From: Desulfovibrionaceae bacterium
GTDB taxonomy: Bacteria > Desulfobacterota > Desulfovibrionia > Desulfovibrionales > Desulfovibrionaceae
Direction of reading: 5' to 3'
DNA length: 7,723 nucleotides
NCBI GenBank assembly: GCA_009783115.1
Contig: WRHT01000064.1
Span: 1 to 7,723 of the forward strand
The position numbers and the translations under genes are program-made. Positions 1 through 5,656 of the stretch are shown here, one piece after another. Under the pieces are notes generated by a model. It was not told where the DNA came from, ran no database searches, and worked only from the letters and a program-made list of their open reading frames with translations. How positions within the stretch are numbered: the stretch's first letter is position 1; each line of letters opens with the position of its first letter.

Positions 1-627
1 CGGACCGCGGCCGGCCGGACTTTCCGCCAGTTTATCGCGGATCAGGCGCATGGGCGCATATATGCTCTGATGATCCTTATCCGGGGCCAGCTTTTTCAGG
101 TTTGCGGCCGAAGGGATTTCCACATTCACACTCAAGCGGTCGGCCAGGCTCCCGGCCTGTAAAACGAGTTCCGGGCTGGCGCCGGGTATGCATTTGGCAT
201 GGATGTATCCGGCAAAACGGTATTTGCCGCGCAGGAGACGCAAGGTGCGGACGATCCCTTCCATGGTGTCGTCAGGGCTGCGGTATACGCCCGAACTCAA
301 AAATAGGCCCTCGATGTAATTACGCCGGTAAAACTCCAGGGTCAGCCCGGCCAGCTCCTCTGGACTGAAGGCGGCCCTGGGCAGATCGTTGCCGGCCCGG
401 TTGAGGCAGTAGGCGCAGTCATAGCGGCAATAATTGCTGAGCAGCACCTTGAGCAGCGAAATGCAGCGCCCGTCATCGGCAAAGGAATGGCACACCCCCC
501 AGGCGGAAGCGCTCCCCAGACTCCCAGGCGCTCCCTCCCGGCGGACTCCGCTGGAGGCGCAGGAAACGTCATACTTGGCGGATGCGGCCAGTATTTGCAG
601 TTTTGCCAGGGTCTTTTCCGTGATCAT
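1..627 (-). CDS. Radical SAM protein, putative DNA modification/repair type (3' end outside the window)
   Basis: The first 209 residues are visible and the gene runs off the left edge. A CxxxCxxC radical SAM motif (Cys67, Cys71, Cys74, in NYCRYDCAYC) would bind the 4Fe-4S cluster that cleaves S-adenosylmethionine. Further family hallmarks are AKYDVSCASSG (residues 18-27), VCHSF (45-49), DGRCISLLK (52-60), the stretch RRNYIEGLFLSSGVY (101-115), GYIHAKCIPGAS (140-151) and LSVNVEIP. From memory this pattern fits the family annotated as putative DNA modification/repair radical SAM protein, usually paired with a uracil-DNA-glycosylase-like partner. Any such partner would lie beyond the left edge. 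No substrate is established. The ATG at 625-627 is chosen because family proteins begin a few residues before the conserved LAxxAKYDxSC segment. It has no clear ribosome binding site. An in-frame ATG at 685-687 would add 20 mostly hydrophobic residues. The gene follows metK on the same strand. Confidence 0.88.
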   Translation of the reverse strand, partial: MITEKTLAKLQILAASAKYDVSCASSGVRREGAPGSLGSASAWGVCHSFADDGRCISLLKVLLSNYCRYDCAYCLNRAGNDLPRAAFSPEELAGLTLEFYRRNYIEGLFLSSGVYRSPDDTMEGIVRTLRLLRGKYRFAGYIHAKCIPGASPELVLQAGSLADRLSVNVEIPSAANLKKLAPDKDHQSIYAPMRLIRDKLAESPAGRGP

Positions 628-663
628 GTTTACATATATAAACAAGACCGGCAAAAAAGCAAG

Positions 664-694
664 CCCCAAGATGACCGTATCCTCCATTTTGGGG
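664..694. repeat. Inverted repeat at the start region of the radical SAM gene
   Basis: Arms CCCCAAGATG (664-673) and CATTTTGGGG (685-694) are separated by 11 bases. In plus-strand RNA all ten positions pair, with one G-U wobble. In minus-strand RNA, the sense of the radical SAM gene, one A-C mismatch remains. The structure contains the alternative upstream ATG (685-687) and its GGGG arm runs into the eight-G tract at 691-698. It could be a leader structure or a chance dyad. No U-tract is present, so a terminator is unlikely. Confidence 0.4.
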
Positions 695-763
695 GGGGAT
701 GTAGCCCTCACACCCCGTTAATTGCCAGGTTTCCAAAGAGGCCGCGCTTCTTCTTGGGCGGAG

Positions 764-784
764 GCCGGGGGCTACGCCCCCGGC
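764..784 (-). terminator. Strong GC hairpin downstream of metK, possible transcription terminator
   Basis: A perfect 9-bp inverted repeat (GCCGGGGGC, 764-772, and GCCCCCGGC, 776-784) with a three-base loop lies 26 bases past the metK stop codon. No run of T follows on either strand, so it is not a canonical intrinsic terminator. It may slow or end metK transcription, protect the 3' end, or be a copy of a GC-rich intergenic repeat. The adjoining bases (about 725-763) also look like repeat-type intergenic sequence rather than coding sequence, which is only an impression. Confidence 0.45.
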
Positions 785-810
785 GTCAAACTGAAATCCA
801 AACGAATCTG

Positions 811-1983
811 TTAGCCTTTAACCGCGTGGCGCAAGTCCTCGGCGGCGTCGGTTTTTTCCCAGGTAAATTCCGGCAATTCCCGGCCAAAGTGCCCGTAGCA
901 GGAGGTTTTCTTATAGATCGGGCGTTTGAGCTGCAGGTGTTTGATAATATGATAGGGCCGCAGATCAAAGACCTTGCGAACCGCCTTGGTGAGCAGTTCA
1001 TCGCTGATGGAGGAGGTTCCCAGAGAGGAGCAGAGCACGGAAACAGGTTCGGCCACGCCGATGCAGTAGGCGATCTGCACTTCGCACTTGGGGGCCAGTC
1101 CGGCGGCGACCACATTTTTGGCGATATAGCGCCCCATGTAGGCGGCGGAACGATCCACCTTGGAGGGATCTTTGCCGGAAAAAGCTCCGCCGCCGTGAGC
1201 GCCCATGCCTCCATAGGTATCCTGGATAATTTTGCGGCCGGTCAGTCCGCAGTCGCCCATCGGGCCTCCCACCACAAAGCGCCCGGTGGTATTGATCATG
1301 ATCTGGCAATTTTGAGGATCAAAGATCTCCGGGGGCAGGGTGGGAATGATCACCTGCCGGGTAATATCCGCGACGATCTGTTCCTGGGCGGCCTCCGGGG
1401 AATGCTGGCTGGAAACCACCACATTGTTTACCCGCACAGGTTTTCCATCCACATATTCAAAGGAAACCTGGGTCTTGCCGTCAGGCCGCAGGTAGGGAAT
1501 GGTCCCCTGCTTGCGCGCGTCGGTAAGCTTCTGGGAAAGACGGTGGGCCCAAAAAATCGGCGCCGGCATAAGGGTGGGGGTTTCATCGCTGGCAAAGCCG
1601 AACATCATCCCCTGATCCCCGGCGCCCTGATTTTCCGGGCTAGCGCGCTTCACCCCCTGGGCGATATCCGGCGATTGTTTGTCAATAGAGGACATCACCG
1701 CGCAGGTCTGCCAGTCAAAGCCCATGTCCGAGCTGGAATAGCCGATTTCCCGGATCGCCCGGCGCGCTATGTCCGGCAGGTCGGCATAGGCCGTGGTGCT
1801 GATCTCCCCGGCGATGAAAACCATACCGGTGGTGACCAGGCTTTCGCAGGCCACATGGGCTTCGGAATCCTGCTCCAGCAAGGCGTCCAGCACGGCATCG
1901 GAAATTTGGTCGGCCACCTTGTCAGGGTGTCCCTCGGTAACAGACTCGGAAGTAAAGTAATACCTGCCCTTGGCCGGGATCAT
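811..1983 (-). CDS. metK: S-adenosylmethionine synthetase (methionine adenosyltransferase)
   Basis: This cytosolic enzyme makes S-adenosylmethionine from methionine and ATP, releasing phosphate and pyrophosphate. It supplies methylation and radical SAM reactions. The 390-residue length is normal for the bacterial family. Visible motifs are [11 protein letters not shown] (12-22, ATP-binding region), the [10 protein letters not shown] signature (120-129), the phosphate-binding GGGAFSGKD loop (264-272) followed by KVDRS (275-279), and [19 protein letters not shown] (241-259). All three domains appear intact with no frameshift. The ATG at 1983 is supported by an AGGAG five bases upstream and by the expected N-terminus, [13 protein letters not shown]. 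Transcription runs away from the divergent peptidase gene and toward the radical SAM gene. I see no recognisable SAM riboswitch; the upstream space is only 110 bases. The assignment is essentially certain. Confidence 0.99.
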   Translation of the reverse strand: MIPAKGRYYFTSESVTEGHPDKVADQISDAVLDALLEQDSEAHVACESLVTTGMVFIAGEISTTAYADLPDIARRAIREIGYSSSDMGFDWQTCAVMSSIDKQSPDIAQGVKRASPENQGAGDQGMMFGFASDETPTLMPAPIFWAHRLSQKLTDARKQGTIPYLRPDGKTQVSFEYVDGKPVRVNNVVVSSQHSPEAAQEQIVADITRQVIIPTLPPEIFDPQNCQIMINTTGRFVVGGPMGDCGLTGRKIIQDTYGGMGAHGGGAFSGKDPSKVDRSAAYMGRYIAKNVVAAGLAPKCEVQIAYCIGVAEPVSVLCSSLGTSSISDELLTKAVRKVFDLRPYHIIKHLQLKRPIYKKTSCYGHFGRELPEFTWEKTDAAEDLRHAVKG

Positions 1984-1988
1984 GTCAG

Positions 1989-1993
1989 CTCCT
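1989..1993 (-). promoter_or_regulatory. Ribosome binding site of metK
   Basis: Read on the minus strand, AGGAG lies inside AAAGGAGC and is separated by five bases from the ATG at 1983. This supports that start. Confidence 0.85.
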
Positions 1994-1998
1994 TTATG

Positions 1999-2090
1999 TT
2001 TAACAAGTTAATATATCAATACATCCGGATATACTGGTTTTGTTTTTTCACATACTATGCAAAGGCGTATTTGTCCAGTATAAGGCCAAA
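1999..2090. promoter_or_regulatory. Divergent control region between metK and the peptidase gene
   Basis: This AT-rich stretch separates two outward-facing genes and must hold promoters for both, although no convincing -35/-10 pair stands out. It carries several dyads: TTAACAAGTTAA (2000-2011); TATATC (2012-2017) with GATATA (2028-2033); the palindrome ATCCGGAT (2023-2030); and TATACTGG (2030-2037) matched by its exact reverse complement CCAGTATA (2075-2082). The last arm touches the Shine-Dalgarno of the peptidase gene. These may be operator half-sites. No specific regulator is recognised. Confidence 0.4.
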
Positions 2091-2093
2091 TTT

Positions 2094-2837
2094 ATGGACC
2101 TAAAACCTTATTATCAGGGACAGCTTGATTATTTCTGCGCCATCTACTCCCTGATCAACGCCCTGCGCCTGACCAGCGGGCTGCAGTTGCACCAGGGACG
2201 GGACATTCTTGGAAGCGCTTTGCTGGAGCTTTCCGCGCGCCCGCTTTTATGGCAATCCCTGTTACAAAACCGCACGGATTCTTATTGGCTGGTGGACTAC
2301 CTTCTGGGGCGCTTTTGCCGGGAAGGGACCCTGGCCTTGCGGGTGGGGAAGCTTCCCCTCCGGCCGTCCAGCCCCATTGAGGATCTCTCGAAAGAAAGTT
2401 TAACCCAATGGCTGGATCTGCAAAACCCGCAGCCCGTCTCCCTAGACGATTTACGGGAGGAGGATCTGTATCGTCCCACGGTATTTGAAGGCACGGGGAA
2501 GAAACTCTTCTGGAGCGGAGAAAGTCTCCGGAAACTCCTGCGCCTCTGGCTGCCTGGCGGCCTGCTGAGCTCCATTTCCGGCGGCCCCAGCTCCAGGCGC
2601 TGCCTGCTTCTGCGCTTTCACCGTTTTCTCGCTCCAGAGACCCTGCTGATCTCCCATTGGAGCGCCGGCCGGGAATTCCAACGCCAGGGCATCGCCCTCT
2701 TCGACTGCACCATAAGCCGGCAGGCCGTACACCATCTGCCCTTGCGCCGCTGCGCTTTCCACCCCGAAGAAGTCGGCCGGGAGCGGCTGCTGGCCCTGGA
2801 ACCGGAATCGCTGTATTTCCTGGAAAGCCGGCAGTAG
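2094..2837 (+). CDS. Putative papain-like (C39-like) cysteine peptidase
   Basis: The protein has 247 residues and no signal peptide or membrane segment that I can see, so it is probably cytosolic. The N-terminus YYQGQLDYFCAIYSLINALR (6-25) looks like the catalytic-cysteine helix of C39-like/papain-like peptidases: Cys15 as nucleophile and Gln10 or Gln8 as the oxyanion residue. Near the C-terminus, SHWS (His188) followed by ALFDCT (Asp204) fits the catalytic His and Asp of the same fold. The central part (about 60-160) is divergent and I recognise nothing in it. Substrate and role are unknown. The ATG at 2094 is preferred over an upstream ATG at 2040 because the conserved region begins directly after it and a TAAGG lies eight bases upstream. 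It stands alone: divergent from metK, with a 253-base gap before pgpA. A catalytically dead or non-peptidase member of the fold is possible. Confidence 0.7.
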   Translation: MDLKPYYQGQLDYFCAIYSLINALRLTSGLQLHQGRDILGSALLELSARPLLWQSLLQNRTDSYWLVDYLLGRFCREGTLALRVGKLPLRPSSPIEDLSKESLTQWLDLQNPQPVSLDDLREEDLYRPTVFEGTGKKLFWSGESLRKLLRLWLPGGLLSSISGGPSSRRCLLLRFHRFLAPETLLISHWSAGREFQRQGIALFDCTISRQAVHHLPLRRCAFHPEEVGRERLLALEPESLYFLESRQ

Positions 2838-2841
2838 CCTT

Positions 2842-2861
2842 GCGCCTCCGGCGCTCTTTAA
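2842..2861 (+). terminator. Possible weak intrinsic terminator after the peptidase gene
   Basis: A short hairpin, GCGCC (2842-2846), loop TCC, GGCGC (2850-2854), is followed by TCTTTAATT, a broken T-rich tract. It lies five bases after the stop codon. The stem is only five base pairs and the T-tract is interrupted, so termination may be inefficient. Confidence 0.4.
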
Positions 2862-2982
2862 TTATTGCGCCAACTGTTAAACTACTTATTAAGCATTCCT
2901 TAAAGTTTTAATAAAACCATTTGATCCGCCAGCGAACTGAAGTCCGCTTCCCAAGCCATTGAAAAAAATCCGTTCTTGAGCT

Positions 2983-3005
2983 ATCTTGCGGATTATTCGC
3001 AAGAT
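2983..3005. repeat. Perfect 8-bp inverted repeat upstream of pgpA
   Basis: ATCTTGCG (2983-2990) and CGCAAGAT (2998-3005) flank a seven-base loop. No T-run follows, so it is better seen as an operator-type dyad or RNA hairpin than as a terminator. It sits about 85 bases before the pgpA start. Just downstream are two copies of ACATGT (3020-3025 and 3033-3038) spaced 13 bases apart, and the dyad GTTC-CGT-GAAC (3037-3047). Confidence 0.4.
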
Positions 3006-3034
3006 GTTTAAAAACGCGCACATGTGAGGCATAC

Positions 3035-3094
3035 ATGTTCCGTGAACGCCGGACCGTGATCTTGAATACCTATTCCCTTAAGGAGCGGCCGTGA
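3035..3094 (+). CDS. Possible 19-residue leader peptide overlapping the pgpA start
   Basis: A short ORF (ATG 3035, stop TGA 3092-3094) encodes a basic 19-residue peptide beginning MFRERRTVIL. GAGG (3026-3029) lies five bases before its ATG. Its stop codon overlaps the GTG start of pgpA as GTGA, the arrangement expected for translational coupling. No homology or amino-acid-run attenuation signature is visible, and an ORF this short can arise by chance. Confidence 0.25.
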   Translation: MFRERRTVILNTYSLKERP

Positions 3095-3558
3095 TCGCCT
3101 GGAAAGACCGCCTGCTCCTGGCCGTATGCCGGGTGGAGCCGGCCGGACTCAGCCCCTGGGCGCCCGGCACCATGGGATCGATAGTGGCCATTATCCTGGC
3201 CCCTTTTATCTTTTTGCCCCTGCCCCTGCCCTGGAAGATCCTCTGCCTGGTCCTGCTCTTCGTTTTTGGCAGCCTGGCCTGTAGCCGGGCGGAAAAACTG
3301 CTGGCTAAGAAAGATCCCGGGGAAGTGGTTTTGGATGAAGTGCTCGGACAATGGCTGACGATCCTGCCGTATAGCGATCTGCTCTGGTGGGAACTGGGGC
3401 TGGCGCTGATCTTCTTCCGCTTTTTTGATATTCTCAAGCCATGCCCCATCCGCGCTTCCGAAGACTGGCTGCCGGGCGGCTTCGGCGTCATGCTGGACGA
3501 TGTGCTGGCCGGGCTATACGCCATGATTTTGCTGGTTCTTATCAAGAATTTCTTTTGA
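3091..3558 (+). CDS. pgpA: Phosphatidylglycerophosphatase A
   Basis: This inner-membrane enzyme removes phosphate from phosphatidylglycerol phosphate to give phosphatidylglycerol, the last step of that phospholipid pathway. The 155-residue length is typical. Family motifs are PWAPGTMGS (22-30), DPGEVVLDEVLGQW (75-88) with the metal-binding acidic residues Asp82 and Glu83, FFRFFDILKPCPI (108-120), and GGFGVMLDDVLAG (129-141) with Asp136 and Asp137. Hydrophobic segments at about 31-62, 97-112 and 138-152 fit a small membrane protein. The start is a GTG, supported by AAGGAG (3080-3085) five bases upstream. It is probably the first recognised gene of the plus-strand cluster that continues into the 57-aa ORF and coaBC. 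The joint placement looks like housekeeping clustering rather than a shared pathway. Confidence 0.96.
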   Translation: MIAWKDRLLLAVCRVEPAGLSPWAPGTMGSIVAIILAPFIFLPLPLPWKILCLVLLFVFGSLACSRAEKLLAKKDPGEVVLDEVLGQWLTILPYSDLLWWELGLALIFFRFFDILKPCPIRASEDWLPGGFGVMLDDVLAGLYAMILLVLIKNFF

Positions 3559-3568
3559 CGAGGTGTGC

Positions 3569-3742
3569 ATGTCCTTCCCGGTCCACGGTCTTGCCCATAA
3601 CGCGAACAGCTTCCTTTCGCCGTTTCAAAAAGCGGGCCGCCATGCCGCGCCAGCCACCAAACCGCGGATTTATGTCAGCGCGGGAACCTCTTGCCGTTCC
3701 GCCCCTCCGCTGGCGATCAATCTAAACCCGACAGAAGAATAA
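3569..3742 (+). CDS. Small ORF of 57 residues coupled to coaBC, function unknown
   Basis: The ORF begins at ATG 3569 with GAGGTG (3560-3565) three bases before it, ten bases after the pgpA stop. It ends in TAA at 3740-3742, which shares one base with the coaBC ATG (TAATG). It fills the pgpA-coaBC gap exactly, with signals at both ends that fit translation. The peptide starts MSFPVHGLAHNANSFLSPFQ and ends APPLAINLNPTEE. It has no signal peptide, membrane helix or zinc motif, and I recognise no family. coaBC has only a poor ribosome binding site (AGAAG), so translation of this ORF may deliver ribosomes to coaBC. It may be a real small protein or merely a coupling leader. Confidence 0.6.
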   Translation: MSFPVHGLAHNANSFLSPFQKAGRHAAPATKPRIYVSAGTSCRSAPPLAINLNPTEE

Positions 3743-4962
3743 TGGAAAAACACTTCCCCCAAGCCCCTTTCGCGGGCAAACGCATTCATCTGGGCGTCTG
3801 CGGATCCGTGGCCGCCTATAAGGCATTGGATCTGCTGCGGGCTTTTTGCAAGGCCGATCTTCGAGTCACGGTCACCATGACGGAGGCGGCCGGACGTTTT
3901 GTCACCCCCTTGTCCTTCAAATCCCTGGGCGCGGAGCAGGTTTACGGCCCCATGTTCGGCGAAGGCCGGATGGAAGACCCCTTCGGGCATCTCCGGCCCG
4001 GCCTGGAGGCCGGCGCTTTTCTCATCGCCCCTGCCAGCGCCACTACTCTGGCCCGTCTGGCCTGCGGCCTGGCGGATGAAATGCTTGCGGGACAGGCCCT
4101 GGCTTGGCCCGGTCCCTTGCTCCTGGCCCCGGCCATGAACCCCAGGATGTGGAATAACCGGGCCACCCAGGACAACCGCGCCGCGCTGGAGAAACGCGGA
4201 CACCTGATTATCGCCCCGGAAACAGGACCTGTGGCCTGCGGCGAGGAGGGAGAAGGACGTTTCCCGGACCCGCGGATCATCTGCCTGTGTGCCTTGCGCG
4301 CCCTGAGCCCACAGGATTTGGCCGGACAGCGGGTCTTGATCACCCTGGGCCCCACCAGGGAACCTTGGGATTGCGTGCGCTTCTGGAGTAACCATTCCAC
4401 CGGCCTGATGGGAGCCTCCCTGGCTGTCGCCGCCTGGCTGCGCGGGGCGGAGGTGCATGCGCTACGCGGGCCGGTCGCCCCCTGGCTGCCTCCCCAGATC
4501 CAAAGCAGGGAAACCTCCACCGCCAAAGAGATGCTGCGGGCGGCCGAAGAACTCTGGCCGGACATGCACCTGGGCATTTTTACCGCGGCCGTGGCCGACT
4601 TCGCCCCTACCCCCTTCGGCGCGGAAAAATTCAAAAAAACCTCGTCCACCGAGGGCTTTAATCTGGCCTTCCAGCCCAACCCGGACATCCTGGCCACCCT
4701 GGCCCGCAACAAAAAAACGGGGCAGCGCATCATCGCCTTCGCCGCCGAAAGCGAAAACCTGGAAGAAAACGCCCGCCGCAAACTCCAGGCCAAGAACGCC
4801 GACCTGCTGGTGGCCAACCTGGTCGGCAGTGAAGGCTGCGCTTTCGCCTCCCCCAATAACACGGCGCTGATCCTTGACCATAAAGGCGGCCTGCTGCGTC
4901 CACCCACCCTGCCCAAGGGGGATCTGGCCTGGAGGATCCTGGATTGCCTGTCGTCTCTCTAG
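3742..4962 (+). CDS. coaBC: Bifunctional phosphopantothenoylcysteine decarboxylase/phosphopantothenate-cysteine ligase
   Basis: This cytosolic flavoprotein catalyses two consecutive steps of coenzyme A synthesis: joining cysteine to 4'-phosphopantothenate and decarboxylating the product to 4'-phosphopantetheine. The 406-residue length is normal. The CoaC half (about 12-190) shows GVCGSVAAYKALDLLR (18-33, FMN binding), the likely catalytic His83, APASATTLARLACGLADEM (96-114), APAMNPRMW (129-137, Asn133) and ACGEEGEGR (165-173, catalytic Cys166). The CoaB half shows GPTREPWDCVRFWSNHSTGLMG (203-224, Asn217), AAVADFAP (282-289) and the lysine motif EKFKKTSS (295-302). The ATG at 3742 is chosen over an in-frame start at 3691 because the family N-terminus begins shortly after it and because it overlaps the upstream small ORF as TAATG. 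Its own Shine-Dalgarno is weak. Its 3' end overlaps the next gene by 19 bases. Confidence 0.98.
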   Translation: MEKHFPQAPFAGKRIHLGVCGSVAAYKALDLLRAFCKADLRVTVTMTEAAGRFVTPLSFKSLGAEQVYGPMFGEGRMEDPFGHLRPGLEAGAFLIAPASATTLARLACGLADEMLAGQALAWPGPLLLAPAMNPRMWNNRATQDNRAALEKRGHLIIAPETGPVACGEEGEGRFPDPRIICLCALRALSPQDLAGQRVLITLGPTREPWDCVRFWSNHSTGLMGASLAVAAWLRGAEVHALRGPVAPWLPPQIQSRETSTAKEMLRAAEELWPDMHLGIFTAAVADFAPTPFGAEKFKKTSSTEGFNLAFQPNPDILATLARNKKTGQRIIAFAAESENLEENARRKLQAKNADLLVANLVGSEGCAFASPNNTALILDHKGGLLRPPTLPKGDLAWRILDCLSSL

Positions 4963-5645
4963 CCCTCTCACCGGATCTGCGGGCCTGGCGCGATTTGGGC
5001 CTGGACTGGCTCTACTATCCTGCGCTGGAAGAGGAGAGCATCCCCGTGGACGTGGACGCCGCCTGCCCGAACCCAGCCTTACAGGCCGATTTGCCCACGG
5101 AGCGGCCCGCACGGAGCAACGGAGCAATACCCCCGGATTCAGCTCCCACGATTACTGACGCCGAATTCGTCGCCCGGCTCCCGGACCCCTGGCGACGGAT
5201 TTTCAGCCGCCTGAGGCCAGCCCCGCTGATCTGGAGCTATGCCGAGCTTGGACAAGACCTCTTGGAAAATGGCGACCCCCGGCGCAGCCAGCTTTTGAAG
5301 CGGCTCCTGGGAGGGCTGGATCTTCCTCGCGGCAGTAGCGCCTTCCTCCCCCTGGCCCTCTCCGGCATTGACCCGGAAGAGAGGGAGCGCGCTATCTTCG
5401 CCCGGCTCCTCCGCCTCCTGAACGGCCGAATGCTGATTCTTCTGGGACAGGAGGCCCTGGCTTTAAGCCCATATGCCGAAAGCCGCCTACAGCCCTATCA
5501 GGCGCAAATCATTGACGGCCGATTCCTGATCCTCTTGCCGGATATGCGCGCCCTGCAAGAGGATCCCGCGCGGATCACGGCCGCTACCGCCTACCTGCGT
5601 TCTTCCCTGGCTAAAATCAAACTTCCTGGGCTTAGACAGACCTGA
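4944..5645 (+). CDS. Uncharacterised protein encoded after coaBC
   Basis: This 233-residue protein matches no family I can name with confidence. It starts at TTG 4944, eight bases after GGAGG (4931-4935), inside the last codons of coaBC, so the two are probably translationally coupled. No in-frame ATG occurs until residue 163. Segment 1-40 (PVVSLALSPDLRAWRDLGLDWLYY) is followed by a low-complexity Pro/Ala/Ser linker (about 42-72), suggesting two parts. The second part holds PLIWSYAELGQDL (94-106), SSAFLPLAL (131-139), RMLILLGQEAL (162-172) and RFLILLPDMRAL (193-204), alternating beta-strand-like and helix-like segments. A distant resemblance to uracil-DNA-glycosylase-like alpha/beta folds is possible but speculative. 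There is no signal peptide or membrane helix. The epimerase gene starts 11 bases after its stop. Confidence 0.8.
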   Translation: MPVVSLALSPDLRAWRDLGLDWLYYPALEEESIPVDVDAACPNPALQADLPTERPARSNGAIPPDSAPTITDAEFVARLPDPWRRIFSRLRPAPLIWSYAELGQDLLENGDPRRSQLLKRLLGGLDLPRGSSAFLPLALSGIDPEERERAIFARLLRLLNGRMLILLGQEALALSPYAESRLQPYQAQIIDGRFLILLPDMRALQEDPARITAATAYLRSSLAKIKLPGLRQT

Positions 5646-5656
5646 CGGAGACTTTT

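Noticed and set aside
1984..2093. SAM-sensing riboswitch upstream of metK
   Set aside because: The leader is too short, and no conserved riboswitch core is recognisable. Only simple dyads are present.
487..2103. Long plus-strand open frame (538 codons) antisense to metK
   Set aside because: It lies opposite an unmistakable metK. Its translation is a Gly/His/Arg-rich shadow typical of the complementary frame of a GC-rich gene and has no recognisable domain.
3037..3047. GTTC-CGT-GAAC as a LexA box
   Set aside because: The half-site order and spacing differ from known LexA operators, and pgpA has no SOS link. It is kept only as an unassigned dyad.
3441..3725. Plus-strand frame of 94 codons overlapping the end of pgpA
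   Set aside because: It overlaps the conserved C-terminal motifs of pgpA in another frame. The 57-aa ORF at 3569-3742 explains the gap better, with start and stop signals at both ends.
3691..3741. Longer N-terminus for CoaBC starting at 3691
   Set aside because: The extra 17 residues do not look like the family N-terminus. The ATG at 3742 overlaps the upstream stop as TAATG and is followed by the expected flavin-binding start.
3670..4458. Minus-strand open frame (262 codons) opposite coaBC
   Set aside because: Complementary-frame shadow of coaBC, low-complexity Gly/Gln/Ala-rich translation, and no ribosome binding context.
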